From: Lawsonibacter hominis
Lineage (GTDB): Bacteria > Bacillota > Clostridia > Oscillospirales > Oscillospiraceae
NCBI RefSeq assembly: GCF_014287895.1
Contig: NZ_JACOPP010000010.1
Span: 1 to 64,000 of the forward strand
Length of the DNA: 64,000 bases
Direction: 5' to 3'
The notes under the pieces are model-generated. The model ran no database searches. It was not told where the DNA came from and saw nothing but the letters and a program-made list of their open reading frames with translations. Shown here in pieces: positions 48,426 to 56,964 of this stretch. The position numbers were made by a program, and so were the translations under genes. Every line of letters begins with the position of its first letter. The stretch's first letter is position 1.

Positions 48426-49112
48426 TCAGGCAAAAAAGTCTCTCAGGTCCAGCGCATCCTTAAAGCAAAACTTAGACTCCATTATCTTGCTGCACATCCC
48501 TATCCAGGATCCATTGAGCGCAGCGCAGATAACGGTTCCAAACTTCACACCTTCAAAATGTCCGAACCCGAAAAAGAAAAAGGATAAAAGTACCGCCAGG
48601 AAACAGCTGCAGCAATCATAAACCGTCTTTGTTTTGTGAATGTCCGTTGCGTATTTCACGGAAATTTCTTTTACAAATAGTTCGTAAGCCTCCGGCGGAA
48701 GGTATGTATGAAAGAACAGCGAAACGCCGACAGCGCATAAAAACATTCCAAACACATAAAACACGATTCGTCCAACAAACGCACCGGATGGGATCATTCC
48801 AATGATCCGAATGGCTAAATCAAGGGTAAATCCATAAAAAACCGCCGTTCCAAAGGAGAGGACATACTTTATTTTCCGTCTGCGCGTGATCATGGCTATC
48901 CCAATCAGCAAGACTGCCTGCAGACAATATTCCGCCATCCCGAAGGTAAACGCCGGAAAGGCTTGCGAAATTCGCAGATGCACCAAATAGGCGGGCGCCA
49001 CAACCATCGACATGCCAAAATCCGCCCGTTCCATCATGGCCGTACCGAGCGCCAAAACAACCATTCCAAAGACATAAGCCAGTTCTGAATAAAACACCTT
49101 TTTACCGTTCAC
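48426..49112 (-). CDS. Multi-pass membrane protein, YczE/DUF6198-like
   Basis: 228 residues from GTG 49112, with AGGAGG 6-7 nt upstream. Five to six hydrophobic helices are visible (for example AYVFGMVVLALGTAMMERAD and IVFYVFGMFLCAVGVSLFF). The N-terminal pattern ERADFGMSMVVAPAY and the later short loops resemble the YczE/DUF6198 group of integral membrane proteins of unknown role. Its DNA is clearly AT-richer than its neighbours, which hints at recent transfer. It stands alone, divergent from the SLH metallopeptidase. Confidence 0.7.
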   Translation of the reverse strand: MNGKKVFYSELAYVFGMVVLALGTAMMERADFGMSMVVAPAYLVHLRISQAFPAFTFGMAEYCLQAVLLIGIAMITRRRKIKYVLSFGTAVFYGFTLDLAIRIIGMIPSGAFVGRIVFYVFGMFLCAVGVSLFFHTYLPPEAYELFVKEISVKYATDIHKTKTVYDCCSCFLAVLLSFFFFGFGHFEGVKFGTVICAALNGSWIGMCSKIMESKFCFKDALDLRDFFA

Positions 49113-49235
49113 AGTTACCTCCTAATTTTGATACCGTTTGATACAGAAACGGAAAAAGATGTAATCCACAACGTTCAATTGATCGCTCTGCCGGAAGGCC
49201 GCCCGCAGCGGACAAAAGGCCCTTTTTCCCGCCGC

Positions 49236-49264
49236 TTGCAATCGCATTCTGCACATGCTATGCT
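49236..49264 (+). promoter_or_regulatory. Sigma-A promoter of the SLH metallopeptidase gene
   Basis: TTGCAA (49236-49241), 17-nt spacer, TATGCT (49259-49264), 35 nt before the ATG. Confidence 0.65.
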
Positions 49265-49298
49265 GTAGCTGCAGTTTTTGGGAAAGGAATGGCATATT

Positions 49299-50927
49299 AT
49301 GAAAAAACGCAGACAGTTCCGGCGTTGGCTTTCGCTTTTCTGCCTGCTGGCGCTGCTGGCCGCCCCGGCGGTTCCGGCCGCGGCGGCGGAGCAGCCCGAC
49401 CGCTGGGCCCAGGCAGAGGTCGCCCAGGCCGTGGAGCTGGGCCTGGTGCCCGCCGATCTGCAAAACGGCTACGGCAAGGATATCACCCGGGCGGAATTCT
49501 GCCGTCTGGCGGTGCTCTGCCTGGAGGAGGCCGCAAGGGTCAACGGCTTGGACCTCACGCCCAGCCGGGACGTCCGTTTTGACGATACCAGCGACCCCTC
49601 GGTGCTTACCGCCGCCGGGCTTGGCATCGTCAGCGGCAACGGCAAGGGCTCTTTTCTGCCGGACAACGGCATTACCCGGCAGGAGGCCGCCGTGATGCTC
49701 CACAACACCCTGAAGGCCATGGGCGCGCCCATCGGGCCCGCCGGGGCCTCCTTCTCCGATCAGGGCTCCATTGCCGCCTGGGCCTCCGGCCCGGTGTCGG
49801 CCATGGTGGGCTGGGGCGTGATGAACGGCACCGGCGGCGGTGCCTTCTCCCCGCTGGGCTCCTACACCCGGCAGCAGGCCTACGTGACCATGTACCGGCT
49901 GCTGAGCAGCGTCTATATGCGGATGGAGTCCTACGCCTACCGGCTCCAGCCCGGGGAGCGTCTGGAGACCGGGTGCTGCTATGCCACCGGCTCCCCCTCC
50001 GCCGCCTGGAGTTCCAGCGATCCCGCCGTGGTGGCCATCGAAAAGGACACGGGCAGCGGCGCCGTCACCCTCCGGGCGGTGGCCCCCGGCGCCGCCTCCG
50101 TTACCTGCCGCAGCGGCGACTTCCAGATGACCGCCGCCGTCACTGTGGCTCAGGCCACCGCCGCCGCCGGCTCTGATTTCACCGGCGCAAGCCGCCTGCA
50201 CTACTCCAACGACGTTGCCTGGGACCTGTGCCGCGCGCTGGAACAGCAGATCGGCATCCAGATCTTCTATCTGCCCGAGTTCGACGATACCGTCCCCGGC
50301 GCGGTCGTGACCCACGCCACCTTCGGCAGCGTCACGTTGGGCGGGGCTTATTTCCAGCAGGTCTATCAGGAGCTTTTGAAGATGAAGGAGGCCTTCGACC
50401 TCTATCCTGACGGTTTTTTGAAAGAGGTCGTGGCCAAAAAAGGCAGCCGCAGAACCCAGATCGTCCTCTTCCCCTCCGACATGGTCCTCTTCGACGGTCA
50501 GGTCAGCGGGATGGGTGGCGGCTTCCACGGAGAGCACGTATACGACGGCTCCGGCGCGCGGTGCGACCGCATCTACTATACCGGAACCGGCGACCCCTAC
50601 GTCTATAGCCACGAGATGGGGCATATGGTGGTCTCTTCCGCCATGATCGCCAACGGCTGGACCGCATCCTGCAACCAATGGGTGTCCTTCACCGCAAACT
50701 CCGGTTCGGAGGGCTTCGTCTCCGGCTACGCCATGGTCAGCCGCCCGGAGGATTTTGCGGAGACCTGGGCCTACCTGTGGCATAATCGGGACCAGGTGGA
50801 GGCGATGCTCTCCACTGGGCGCTCCGAGGCCCTGCGCGCCAAGATCGCTTATCTCACCGAGGTGCTGATCAAGCAATACAAGACCGCCACCCGCGAAACC
50901 CTTCCCTGGAGCGGCATGGCCGGATAG
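49299..50927 (+). CDS. SLH-anchored, zincin-type metallopeptidase
   Basis: 542 residues from ATG 49299. A signal peptide (1-29) is followed by three SLH repeats (about 32-205; ITRAEFCRLAVLCL, ITRQEAAVMLHNTLK, YTRQQAYVTMYRLL) and a small BIG2-like module (about 210-285). The C-terminal domain has the gluzincin/metzincin core H438-E-M-G-H442 in YSHEMGHMVVSS, and a downstream Glu in EDFAETWAYLW that may be the third ligand. It is a surface protease by architecture; the substrate is unknown. Its own promoter and a 27-bp terminator hairpin show it is monocistronic. Confidence 0.85.
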   Translation: MKKRRQFRRWLSLFCLLALLAAPAVPAAAAEQPDRWAQAEVAQAVELGLVPADLQNGYGKDITRAEFCRLAVLCLEEAARVNGLDLTPSRDVRFDDTSDPSVLTAAGLGIVSGNGKGSFLPDNGITRQEAAVMLHNTLKAMGAPIGPAGASFSDQGSIAAWASGPVSAMVGWGVMNGTGGGAFSPLGSYTRQQAYVTMYRLLSSVYMRMESYAYRLQPGERLETGCCYATGSPSAAWSSSDPAVVAIEKDTGSGAVTLRAVAPGAASVTCRSGDFQMTAAVTVAQATAAAGSDFTGASRLHYSNDVAWDLCRALEQQIGIQIFYLPEFDDTVPGAVVTHATFGSVTLGGAYFQQVYQELLKMKEAFDLYPDGFLKEVVAKKGSRRTQIVLFPSDMVLFDGQVSGMGGGFHGEHVYDGSGARCDRIYYTGTGDPYVYSHEMGHMVVSSAMIANGWTASCNQWVSFTANSGSEGFVSGYAMVSRPEDFAETWAYLWHNRDQVEAMLSTGRSEALRAKIAYLTEVLIKQYKTATRETLPWSGMAG

Positions 50928-50928
50928 G

Positions 50929-50985
50929 CCAGCGCCAAAAGGGCGCGCCTGCGGAGCTTCCGCAGGCGCGCCCTTTTGGCGCTGG
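50929..50985. terminator. Very strong bidirectional terminator hairpin
   Basis: A 27-bp perfect stem (50929-50955 with 50959-50985) with a 3-nt loop, located 1 nt after the metallopeptidase stop and 3 nt after the end of the converging rubredoxin gene. Confidence 0.85.
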
Positions 50986-50988
50986 GGC

Positions 50989-51147
50989 TTACTCCTTGGA
51001 AAATTGGTCCTTGCCCACGCCGCACAGGGGGCACACCCAGTCCTCGGGCACCTTTTCCCAGGGGGTGCCGGGGGCGACGCCGTTGTCCGGATCGCCCTCC
51101 GCGGGATCATAAATATAGCCGCACATGTCGCAAACGTACTTATCCAT
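50989..51147 (-). CDS. Rubredoxin
   Basis: 52 residues, the classical rubredoxin size. Both iron-ligand knuckles are present: CDMCGY (Cys6 and Cys9) and CPLCGV (Cys39 and Cys42), with the conserved YIYDPAEGDPDNGVAPGT and WVCP segments between. It is a cytoplasmic one-electron carrier, in anaerobes often serving oxygen or peroxide detoxification. The ATG at 51147 follows AAGGAG. It lies between a bidirectional terminator and the divergent dus gene. Confidence 0.97.
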   Translation of the reverse strand: MDKYVCDMCGYIYDPAEGDPDNGVAPGTPWEKVPEDWVCPLCGVGKDQFSKE

Positions 51148-51212
51148 GGTAAAAACGCTCCTTTTCCTGATTTTTCTGATTTAGTATCTCCTGCCCACAG
51201 CGGAAAGATACC

Positions 51213-51241
51213 TTGCCGAACTTTGGCCGTTGTGGTATGAT
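51213..51241 (+). promoter_or_regulatory. Sigma-A promoter of the dus gene
   Basis: TTGCCG (51213-51218), 17-nt spacer, TATGAT (51236-51241), 31 nt before the GTG start. Confidence 0.6.
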
Positions 51242-51272
51242 ACATACACTTTATAACACATCGAGGTATGTT

Positions 51273-52244
51273 GTGCAAATCGGCAATATTACTATAAATT
51301 CCCGTCTGGCCTTGGCGCCTATGGCCGGAGTGACGGACCTGGCGTTCCGCACCGTCTGCCGGGAGCTGGGCGCGGGCTACACCGTCACCGAAATGGTCAG
51401 CGCCAAAGCCCTTTGCTATCAGGACAAAAAATCCATTCCCCTGCTGGAGCTGGGCGCAGGGGAGCACCCGGCGGCGGTACAGCTTTTCGGCAGCGACCCC
51501 TGTTGTATGGAGCAGGCGGCGGGCATTGCGGCGGAGCGTTCCGGCGCGGAGATCATCGACGTCAACATGGGCTGCCCCGTGCCCAAGGTCGCCCAGAACG
51601 GCGACGGCTCGGGGCTGATGCGCACGCCCGACCTGGCGGTCCGGGTGGCCGAGGCGGTCATCCGCGGGGCGGGCGGGCGGCCCGTGACCGTCAAATTCCG
51701 TCTGGGCTGGGATAAGGGCTGCATCAACTGCGTGGAGTTTGCAGAGGCCATGGAGCAGGCGGGCGTATCCGCCGTGGCCGTCCATGGCCGCACCCGGACC
51801 CAGATGTACGCGGGGCGGGCCAACTGGGATTACATCCGGGCCGTAAAGGAGGCCGTCTCCATTCCGGTCCTGGCAAACGGGGATGTGTTTTCTGCGGAGG
51901 ATGCGGTCCACATCCTCAAATATACCGGCGCCGACATGGCCATGATCGGCCGGGGCTGTTTTGGAAATCCCTGGCTGTTCCAGCAGGCCCGCGCCGCCCT
52001 GGAGGGGCAGGAGATCCCTCCCCTTCCGCCCCTGGCCCGGCGGTGCGACACGGCGGTGCGGCAATTCCGGCTGGCTGCGGAGCACAAGGGCGAACACATC
52101 GCCTGCCTGGAGGCCCGGAAACACTACGCCTGGTATCTCAGGGGCGTCCCCCACGCGGGCTATTATAAGGAACAGATCAGCCAGGTCAGCACCCTGGCGG
52201 ACATTGAGCGCATCACGGCGGGCATACAGCGGGATCTCTGCTGA
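51273..52244 (+). CDS. dusB: tRNA-dihydrouridine synthase (DusB-like)
   Basis: 323 residues from GTG 51273, chosen because GAGG lies 6 nt upstream and because an earlier in-frame ATG overlaps the -10 box. The FMN-binding TIM barrel shows LALAPMAGVTDLAFR, IDVNMGCPVPKV with the catalytic Cys, and HGRTRTQMYAGRANW and MIGRGCFGNPWLF. It reduces uridine to dihydrouridine in tRNA D-loops. The ECF sigma gene starts 34 nt downstream, and the two are probably co-transcribed. Confidence 0.94.
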   Translation: MQIGNITINSRLALAPMAGVTDLAFRTVCRELGAGYTVTEMVSAKALCYQDKKSIPLLELGAGEHPAAVQLFGSDPCCMEQAAGIAAERSGAEIIDVNMGCPVPKVAQNGDGSGLMRTPDLAVRVAEAVIRGAGGRPVTVKFRLGWDKGCINCVEFAEAMEQAGVSAVAVHGRTRTQMYAGRANWDYIRAVKEAVSIPVLANGDVFSAEDAVHILKYTGADMAMIGRGCFGNPWLFQQARAALEGQEIPPLPPLARRCDTAVRQFRLAAEHKGEHIACLEARKHYAWYLRGVPHAGYYKEQISQVSTLADIERITAGIQRDLC

Positions 52245-52278
52245 CCGCCCCCCCCCCGGAAAGGCAGGTGAGAACGGC

Positions 52279-52875
52279 ATGGAAACGGAGCTGGTGCTGG
52301 TCCAGCGGGCCCGGCAGGGCAGCGAGGAGGCGTTCGCGGCGCTGGTGGAGCGCAATCAGGGGCGCATCTACAGCCTGGCCCTGCGCATGACCGGCAATCC
52401 GGACGATGCGGCGGAGCTGTGCCAGGAGGCCTTTCTCAACGCCTGGAAGGGGCTGGGCCGGTTTCAGGGCGAGAGCGCCTTCTCCACCTGGCTGTACCGG
52501 CTGGCCTCCAACGTATGCATCGACTTTCTGCGGCGGGAAAAGCGCCGCGCCGCCCTGTCCATGACCGTCTCCCTGGACGATGAGGCGGCCGCCCGTCAGG
52601 CCGAGCTGCCCGACGAGCGTTACAGCCCCCACCGGCAGCTGGAGCAGATTGAGCGGAGCCAGGCGATCCGGGACGGGCTGGACGCCCTCTCCCCCGAACA
52701 CCGGCAGGTGCTGGTGCTGCGGGAGCTGGAGGGACTCTCCTATGGAGAGATCGCCCGCACGCTCGGGCTGGAGGAGGGCACCGTCAAATCCCGGATCGCC
52801 CGGGCCCGGCTGGCGCTGCGCAACTATCTGCTCTCCACCGGGAACTTTTCGCCCGGCCTTTCGTCCAAAGGGTAA
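52279..52875 (+). CDS. ECF-type RNA polymerase sigma factor (SigW-like)
   Basis: 198 residues. The sigma-70 region 2 (about 18-85) shows LVERNQGRIYSLALRMTGN and DAAELCQEAFLNAWKGL; region 4 (about 128-182) ends with SYGEIARTLGLEEGTVKSRI. The start is ATG 52279, with AGGTGAG upstream. It is paired 50 nt later with a zinc-finger anti-sigma gene. It probably directs a cell-envelope stress regulon; the inducing signal is unknown. Confidence 0.94.
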   Translation: METELVLVQRARQGSEEAFAALVERNQGRIYSLALRMTGNPDDAAELCQEAFLNAWKGLGRFQGESAFSTWLYRLASNVCIDFLRREKRRAALSMTVSLDDEAAARQAELPDERYSPHRQLEQIERSQAIRDGLDALSPEHRQVLVLRELEGLSYGEIARTLGLEEGTVKSRIARARLALRNYLLSTGNFSPGLSSKG

Positions 52876-52925
52876 CGGTACAAACAAGGCGCACATTTCA
52901 TTTCATCGGAAAGGAGGCGACCTGC

Positions 52926-53798
52926 ATGCTCACCTGCGATCAGGCGCTGGAACGGATCAGCGCCCAACTGGACAACGAGCTTACCGACCGGGAGGAAGCG
53001 CTGCTGGAAGAGCATCTGCAAGGCTGCGCGGCGTGCAGGGCGCTCCAGACCGATTTTCAGGCGCTCCACACGGCCTTGCAGGAATCGGCCGCCGCCTGGA
53101 CGGCGGAGCCGCCTGCCGCCCTGGCGCAGGATGTGATGGCGGCCGTCCGCGCCGCCAAGGTCACGCCCTTCCAGTCCAAGCGTCAGGCCTGGCGGCGGCG
53201 GTCCTGGGCCTGCGCCGCGGCCATGCTGGCGCTGGTGCTCCTCGGCGGCGGGGTGCGGTTGTGGCTGAACGGCCCCCTGGCCGGCGGCGGGATGTCTGCG
53301 GGCAGCGCGGCGGCGCCGTCCGCTCTGGACGCGGCGTCCGGGGCGGTCGCGCCCCAGGCGGCCGCCCCAGAAACGGAGGCGGAATCCCGCGCCGTATCGG
53401 AGGACACGGTTACGCTGATGACCTCCGGCTCCAGCGCCGGCCCCGCGCTGCCTCCGCAGGCGGACAACGAAAGCGCTTCCCAGGAGAGCGCCGCCAAGGA
53501 AGGGGCCGGCGCCTACTCCGTATCCGGCGGGGGCGGCTCTTCCCTTCTCGAACTGGAGAGCGCGCCTCCCGAAACGCAGTCCTATTGCGGCGTGCTGACT
53601 CTGCCCGCCGGTAGCGCGGTGGATCTGTCCGCCTATCCCTGCTACCTTCTGGGCGGCAGCGCCTGCTATTCGGTACCCGCGGATGTCTTTACCGCCCTGA
53701 CCGAGGCATGGGCAGACGCCGACGTGCGCACGGAAGGAGACGACATTGCCCCCGGCGCCGCTACCGGCCTTGTGATCCTGCCCACCTGTGCACCCTAA
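52926..53798 (+). CDS. Zinc-finger anti-sigma factor (RsiW-like) with a large extracytoplasmic domain
   Basis: 290 residues. The ZAS motif H30-x3-C34-x2-C37 (EEHLQGCAACRAL) lies in the N-terminal helical domain that binds the sigma factor. One membrane helix follows (about 91-112, ACAAAMLALVLLGGGVRLWL), then about 175 extracellular residues rich in Ala/Ser/Glu. It holds the ECF factor inactive until cleaved or released. The start is ATG 52926, preceded by GGAAAGGAGG. A terminator lies 7 nt after the stop. Confidence 0.92.
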   Translation: MLTCDQALERISAQLDNELTDREEALLEEHLQGCAACRALQTDFQALHTALQESAAAWTAEPPAALAQDVMAAVRAAKVTPFQSKRQAWRRRSWACAAAMLALVLLGGGVRLWLNGPLAGGGMSAGSAAAPSALDAASGAVAPQAAAPETEAESRAVSEDTVTLMTSGSSAGPALPPQADNESASQESAAKEGAGAYSVSGGGGSSLLELESAPPETQSYCGVLTLPAGSAVDLSAYPCYLLGGSACYSVPADVFTALTEAWADADVRTEGDDIAPGAATGLVILPTCAP

Positions 53799-53804
53799 GT
53801 CGTT

Positions 53805-53831
53805 CCGCCCCACGGCCCGCCCGTGGGGCGG
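53805..53831 (+). terminator. Terminator of the dus/ECF/anti-sigma unit
   Basis: An 11-bp stem (53805-53815 with 53821-53831), 5-nt loop, followed by CTTTCTGTTTT. Confidence 0.85.
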
Positions 53832-54156
53832 CTTTCTGTTTTAGCCAATTTTTTGCCGTAACCCCATTCCAAGTGGTGTATAACGGCTAAACTATAGTTC
53901 AGACTGTCGCCCCGCATAAAGCCACGCTCCAATTCAGGCAAGGCGCCCGGAAGAGGCGGTTACAAAAGGCGCGCAACCGCAGATGGTTCCCATGGGTTGC
54001 GGCTGCAAGCGCTCTCATCCGGAATATTCCCGCGTATGGCCGGCCTGCAGCCGCCTTTTCTCCTGCATGTTGCAGTACGCCCAGTTGTTTTTTATCCGCG
54101 CGCGCTTTCCTGCGCGCGCCCCCGTTAACAAATACACCTTTTTTATAAAATTTCAG
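53832..54156 (+). ncRNA. Gene-free region with a possible structured RNA (about 53890-54055)
   Basis: No ORF is supported here. About 53890-54055 can fold into one long interrupted hairpin: GCCACGC with GCGT..GGC, CCGG with CCGG, GAG with CTC, and an apical GCGCAACC with GGGTTGCG. It is followed by CGGC-loop-GCCG and CCTTTTCTCC, which could be a terminator, and an alternating GCGCGCGC hairpin lies at 54098-54119. The shape recalls 6S-like RNA, but no conserved 6S sequence was recognised. No good promoter was found for it. Confidence 0.3.
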
Positions 54157-54185
54157 TTGTAAGTACCTTGGAATTAATGTATAAT
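54157..54185 (+). promoter_or_regulatory. Sigma-A promoter of the EF-G-like gene
   Basis: TTGTAA (54157-54162), 17-nt spacer, TATAAT (54180-54185), 72 nt before the ATG. Confidence 0.75.
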
Positions 54186-54256
54186 GACCAATAGCAGTTG
54201 CGCCGGACGACCGGGCGGCCGCTGACCGATTCCAAAAGTAAGGAGAGGAAACAAGT

Positions 54257-56335
54257 ATGAGCTATTCCACACAAAATATCCGCAACGTCTGTCTGCTGGG
54301 GCATGGTGGCAACGGAAAGACCTCCCTGGCCGAGAGCATGCTATATCTTACCGGCGGCACGGAGCGTCTGGGAAAGCCTGCGGACGGCAATACCACCTGC
54401 GACTATGATCCGGAGGAGACCCGCCGTCAGATTTCCATCTCCACCGCCGTGGCGCCCATCGAATACAACGGCTGTAAGATCAACGTGCTGGACACCCCGG
54501 GCTACTTCGACTTTGTGGGCGAAGTCATCGAGGCCGTGCAGGTGGCCGACGCGGCCATCATCGTCTGCTCCGCCAAGGCGGGCATGAGCGTGGGCGCGGA
54601 GAAGGCCTGGAAGCTATGCCAGCAGCGCAAGCTGCCCCGGCTGCTCTATATCTCCAAAACCGACGAGGATAACGCCGATTACAACGCCGCCTTTGATACC
54701 CTGCGGGAGCGCTTCGGCAAGAACATCGCCCCTGTGGTGGCCCCCATCTGGGACGCCGACAAAAAGGTCATCGGCATCATTGACGTGCTGCACAAGCGCG
54801 CCTTTGAGGCCGGCCCCAAGGGCGAGCGCATCGAGATCGACGTGCCCGAGGACAAGCAGGGCGTGCTGGACGAGCTGTACGACGCGCTCAAGGAATCCGT
54901 GGCCGAGACCAGCGAGGAGCGGATGGAGAAATATTTCTCCGGCGAGGATTTCACCTATGCCGAGATGATCCAGGGCCTGCGTCAGGGCGTAAAGGACCTG
55001 TCCCTGTTCCCGGTGGTATGCGGCTCCGCCCTTTCGGGCCTCGGCACCCGCATGCTGCTGGACATCATCGTGGAACTGCTGCCCAATCCTCTGGAGGGCC
55101 GCCCGCTCATCGGCGAAAACGAGAAGGGCGAGTTGGATGAGTTTATCCCCTTCCCCGGGGCCCTGCCCGCCGCGCTGGTGTTCAAGACCGTCTCCGATCA
55201 GTACGGCAAGTATTCCTATGTAAAGGTCATCTCCGGCAACCTGAAGCCCGATATGCAGCTGGTGGACTCCCGCACCGGCGCCACTGAGAAGGTGGGACGC
55301 CTGTATGTGATGAAGGGCAAAAAAGCCGACGAGGTCAAGGAGCTCTCCTGCGGCGACATCGGCGCCATCGGTAAGATGGACAAGGTCAAGACCGGCGATA
55401 CTCTCTCCGACCCCCGCAAGGTGGTCAGGCTGGAGCCCATCCCCTTCCCCGAGCCCTGCTATTCCGTGGCCATCGCCCCCAAGTCCAAGGGCCAGGAGGA
55501 CAAGATCGCCGGCGGCATGACCCGCCTGAACGAAGAGGATCTGACCTTCAGCTGGGTCAACAACGCGGAGACCCACCAGATGGTGGTCTCCGGCACCGGC
55601 GATATGCAGATGGACGTTCTGGTCTCCCGCTTGAAGAGCCGCTTCGGTGTGGACGCGGAGCTCTCCGAGCCCCGCGTGGCCTACCGTGAGAAGATCCGCA
55701 AGAAGGTGGAGGTCCAGGGCCGCCACAAGAAGCAGACCGGCGGCCACGGCCAGTTCGGCGACGTGTGGATGCGCTTTGAGCCCGGCGATACCGAAGAGCT
55801 CCAGTTCTGCGAGGAGGTCGTCGGCGGCGCAGTACCCAAAAACTACTTCCCCGCCGTGGAAAAGGGCATGCGCGAGGCCGTCCTTCACGGCGTACTGGCG
55901 GGCTATCCTGTGGTCAACCTGAAGGCCACCCTGTTCGACGGTTCCTATCACCCCGTGGACTCCTCCGAAATGGCCTTCAAGACTGCGGTGCAGATCGCCT
56001 ACAAAACGGGTATGCCCCAGGCCTCTCCCACCCTGCTGGAGCCCATCGGAGCGCTGAAGGTGACCATCCCCGACAACTATATGGGCGACGTGATCGGCGA
56101 CCTGAACAAGCGCCGTGGCCGCGTTATGGGCATGAACCCGGACGGCGAAGGCAACCAGATCGTAGAGGCGGAGGTCCCGATGGCTGAGATGAGCCGCTAT
56201 GCCATCGACCTGCGGTCCATGACGCAGGGCCGCGGTTCCTTTACCTTCCGCTTCGTCCGTTATGAGGAGGCGCCTCCGGCCGCTCAGGAAAAGGCCATCG
56301 AGGCCGCCAAGGCGATTCAGGACGAGACCGACTAA
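54257..56335 (+). CDS. EF-G-like translational GTPase (EF-G2/FusA2 type)
   Basis: 692 residues, full EF-G length with all five domains apparent. The G motifs are variant: G1 GHGGNGKTS (residues 15-23; usual AHIDAGKTT), G3 DTPGYFDF (79-86; Tyr replaces the catalytic His of DTPGHVDF), and G4 SKTD (133-136; usual NKMD). These changes mark the paralogous EF-G2-like group and not the housekeeping factor. The C-terminal MGDVIGDLNKRRGRVMGM (domain V) is well kept. The start ATG 54257 follows AAGGAGAGG. Function is uncertain; canonical fusA is probably elsewhere, in the str operon. Confidence 0.9.
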   Translation: MSYSTQNIRNVCLLGHGGNGKTSLAESMLYLTGGTERLGKPADGNTTCDYDPEETRRQISISTAVAPIEYNGCKINVLDTPGYFDFVGEVIEAVQVADAAIIVCSAKAGMSVGAEKAWKLCQQRKLPRLLYISKTDEDNADYNAAFDTLRERFGKNIAPVVAPIWDADKKVIGIIDVLHKRAFEAGPKGERIEIDVPEDKQGVLDELYDALKESVAETSEERMEKYFSGEDFTYAEMIQGLRQGVKDLSLFPVVCGSALSGLGTRMLLDIIVELLPNPLEGRPLIGENEKGELDEFIPFPGALPAALVFKTVSDQYGKYSYVKVISGNLKPDMQLVDSRTGATEKVGRLYVMKGKKADEVKELSCGDIGAIGKMDKVKTGDTLSDPRKVVRLEPIPFPEPCYSVAIAPKSKGQEDKIAGGMTRLNEEDLTFSWVNNAETHQMVVSGTGDMQMDVLVSRLKSRFGVDAELSEPRVAYREKIRKKVEVQGRHKKQTGGHGQFGDVWMRFEPGDTEELQFCEEVVGGAVPKNYFPAVEKGMREAVLHGVLAGYPVVNLKATLFDGSYHPVDSSEMAFKTAVQIAYKTGMPQASPTLLEPIGALKVTIPDNYMGDVIGDLNKRRGRVMGMNPDGEGNQIVEAEVPMAEMSRYAIDLRSMTQGRGSFTFRFVRYEEAPPAAQEKAIEAAKAIQDETD

Positions 56336-56388
56336 ACAACACGGCGGCGGGTGTGCTGCAAAATAGCATTTCGAGATGTTCTCTGAGG

Positions 56389-56437
56389 GAAAACAGGATC
56401 TGGAATTGCCGTACCGGCAATTCCAGATCCTGTTTTC
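56389..56437 (+). terminator. Terminator of the EF-G-like gene
   Basis: A 23-bp perfect stem (56389-56411 with 56415-56437) with a 3-nt loop, whose A-run and U-run lie at the outer ends of the stem; CGTTTTTCTG follows shortly after. Confidence 0.85.
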
Positions 56438-56456
56438 AAGGGATCGTTTTTCTGTT

Positions 56457-56863
56457 TTATAACCGGCCCAGGCGGCTTGCTTTGATGTCAAATACGCTCA
56501 GTGGAGGTTTTCTCACACCCGGCCCAGAACCGCGGCGTCGGCCAACGTGATGGTGTATCCATTGAAAGCCGATGGTTCCGTTTCGGGGCAGGCCGGTGAT
56601 GGTACAATCCCCGGTGAGGATCCGGGTACACCTCGCTTCAATGGTGACCGCGGCGTTATCCGCCGTGGTGGTAATGGTGGCAGCGGAGCGGTTGACCACC
56701 GTTCCGCTGCCGCACCGTGCCGGTCAAATGGAGGGAGGCGGTCTCTTCGCCCGCAGTGAAGGCGCTCCCTATCGGCTGCGCTTATTGCAGCATTCAAAGC
56801 AGAAGTTCGGCTGAACGAGTTGCAGCGGAGCTGTGCCTCTGCGCCGCGCCTCTCCTTTGACAA
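56457..56863 (-). pseudogene. Possible frameshifted remnant of a surface-protein gene
   Basis: Two overlapping minus-strand frames (down to 56457 and 56513) each hold pieces that read like extracellular beta-repeat protein (ATITTTADNAAVTIEARC, TILTGDCTITGLPRNG-like, and NGYTITLADAAVLGRV) but shift frame and lack a start, signal peptide or ribosome binding site. Base composition is that of the neighbourhood. It may be the decayed end of an adhesin gene. Weak evidence. Confidence 0.3.
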
Positions 56864-56929
56864 GTCGCCAAAGGTGCGCTTCCATTTTCCTTCCGCCCTG
56901 TGTAGTTCTCTGAAATTGCTGTTGTTGGC

Positions 56930-56958
56930 TTGACAAAAACGAATTGCCGGAGTAAGAT
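56930..56958 (+). promoter_or_regulatory. Sigma-A promoter of the amino-acid ABC operon
   Basis: TTGACA (56930-56935), 17-nt spacer, TAAGAT (56953-56958). It lies 180 nt upstream of the first gene, which implies a long leader. Confidence 0.75.
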
Positions 56959-56964
56959 GCTTGC

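Noticed and set aside
49122..52355. 1077-codon minus-strand open frame across the metallopeptidase, rubredoxin and dus region
   Set aside because: It is antisense to two well-supported plus-strand genes and, in another frame, covers the rubredoxin gene; its composition is His/Gly/Gln-rich with no domain.
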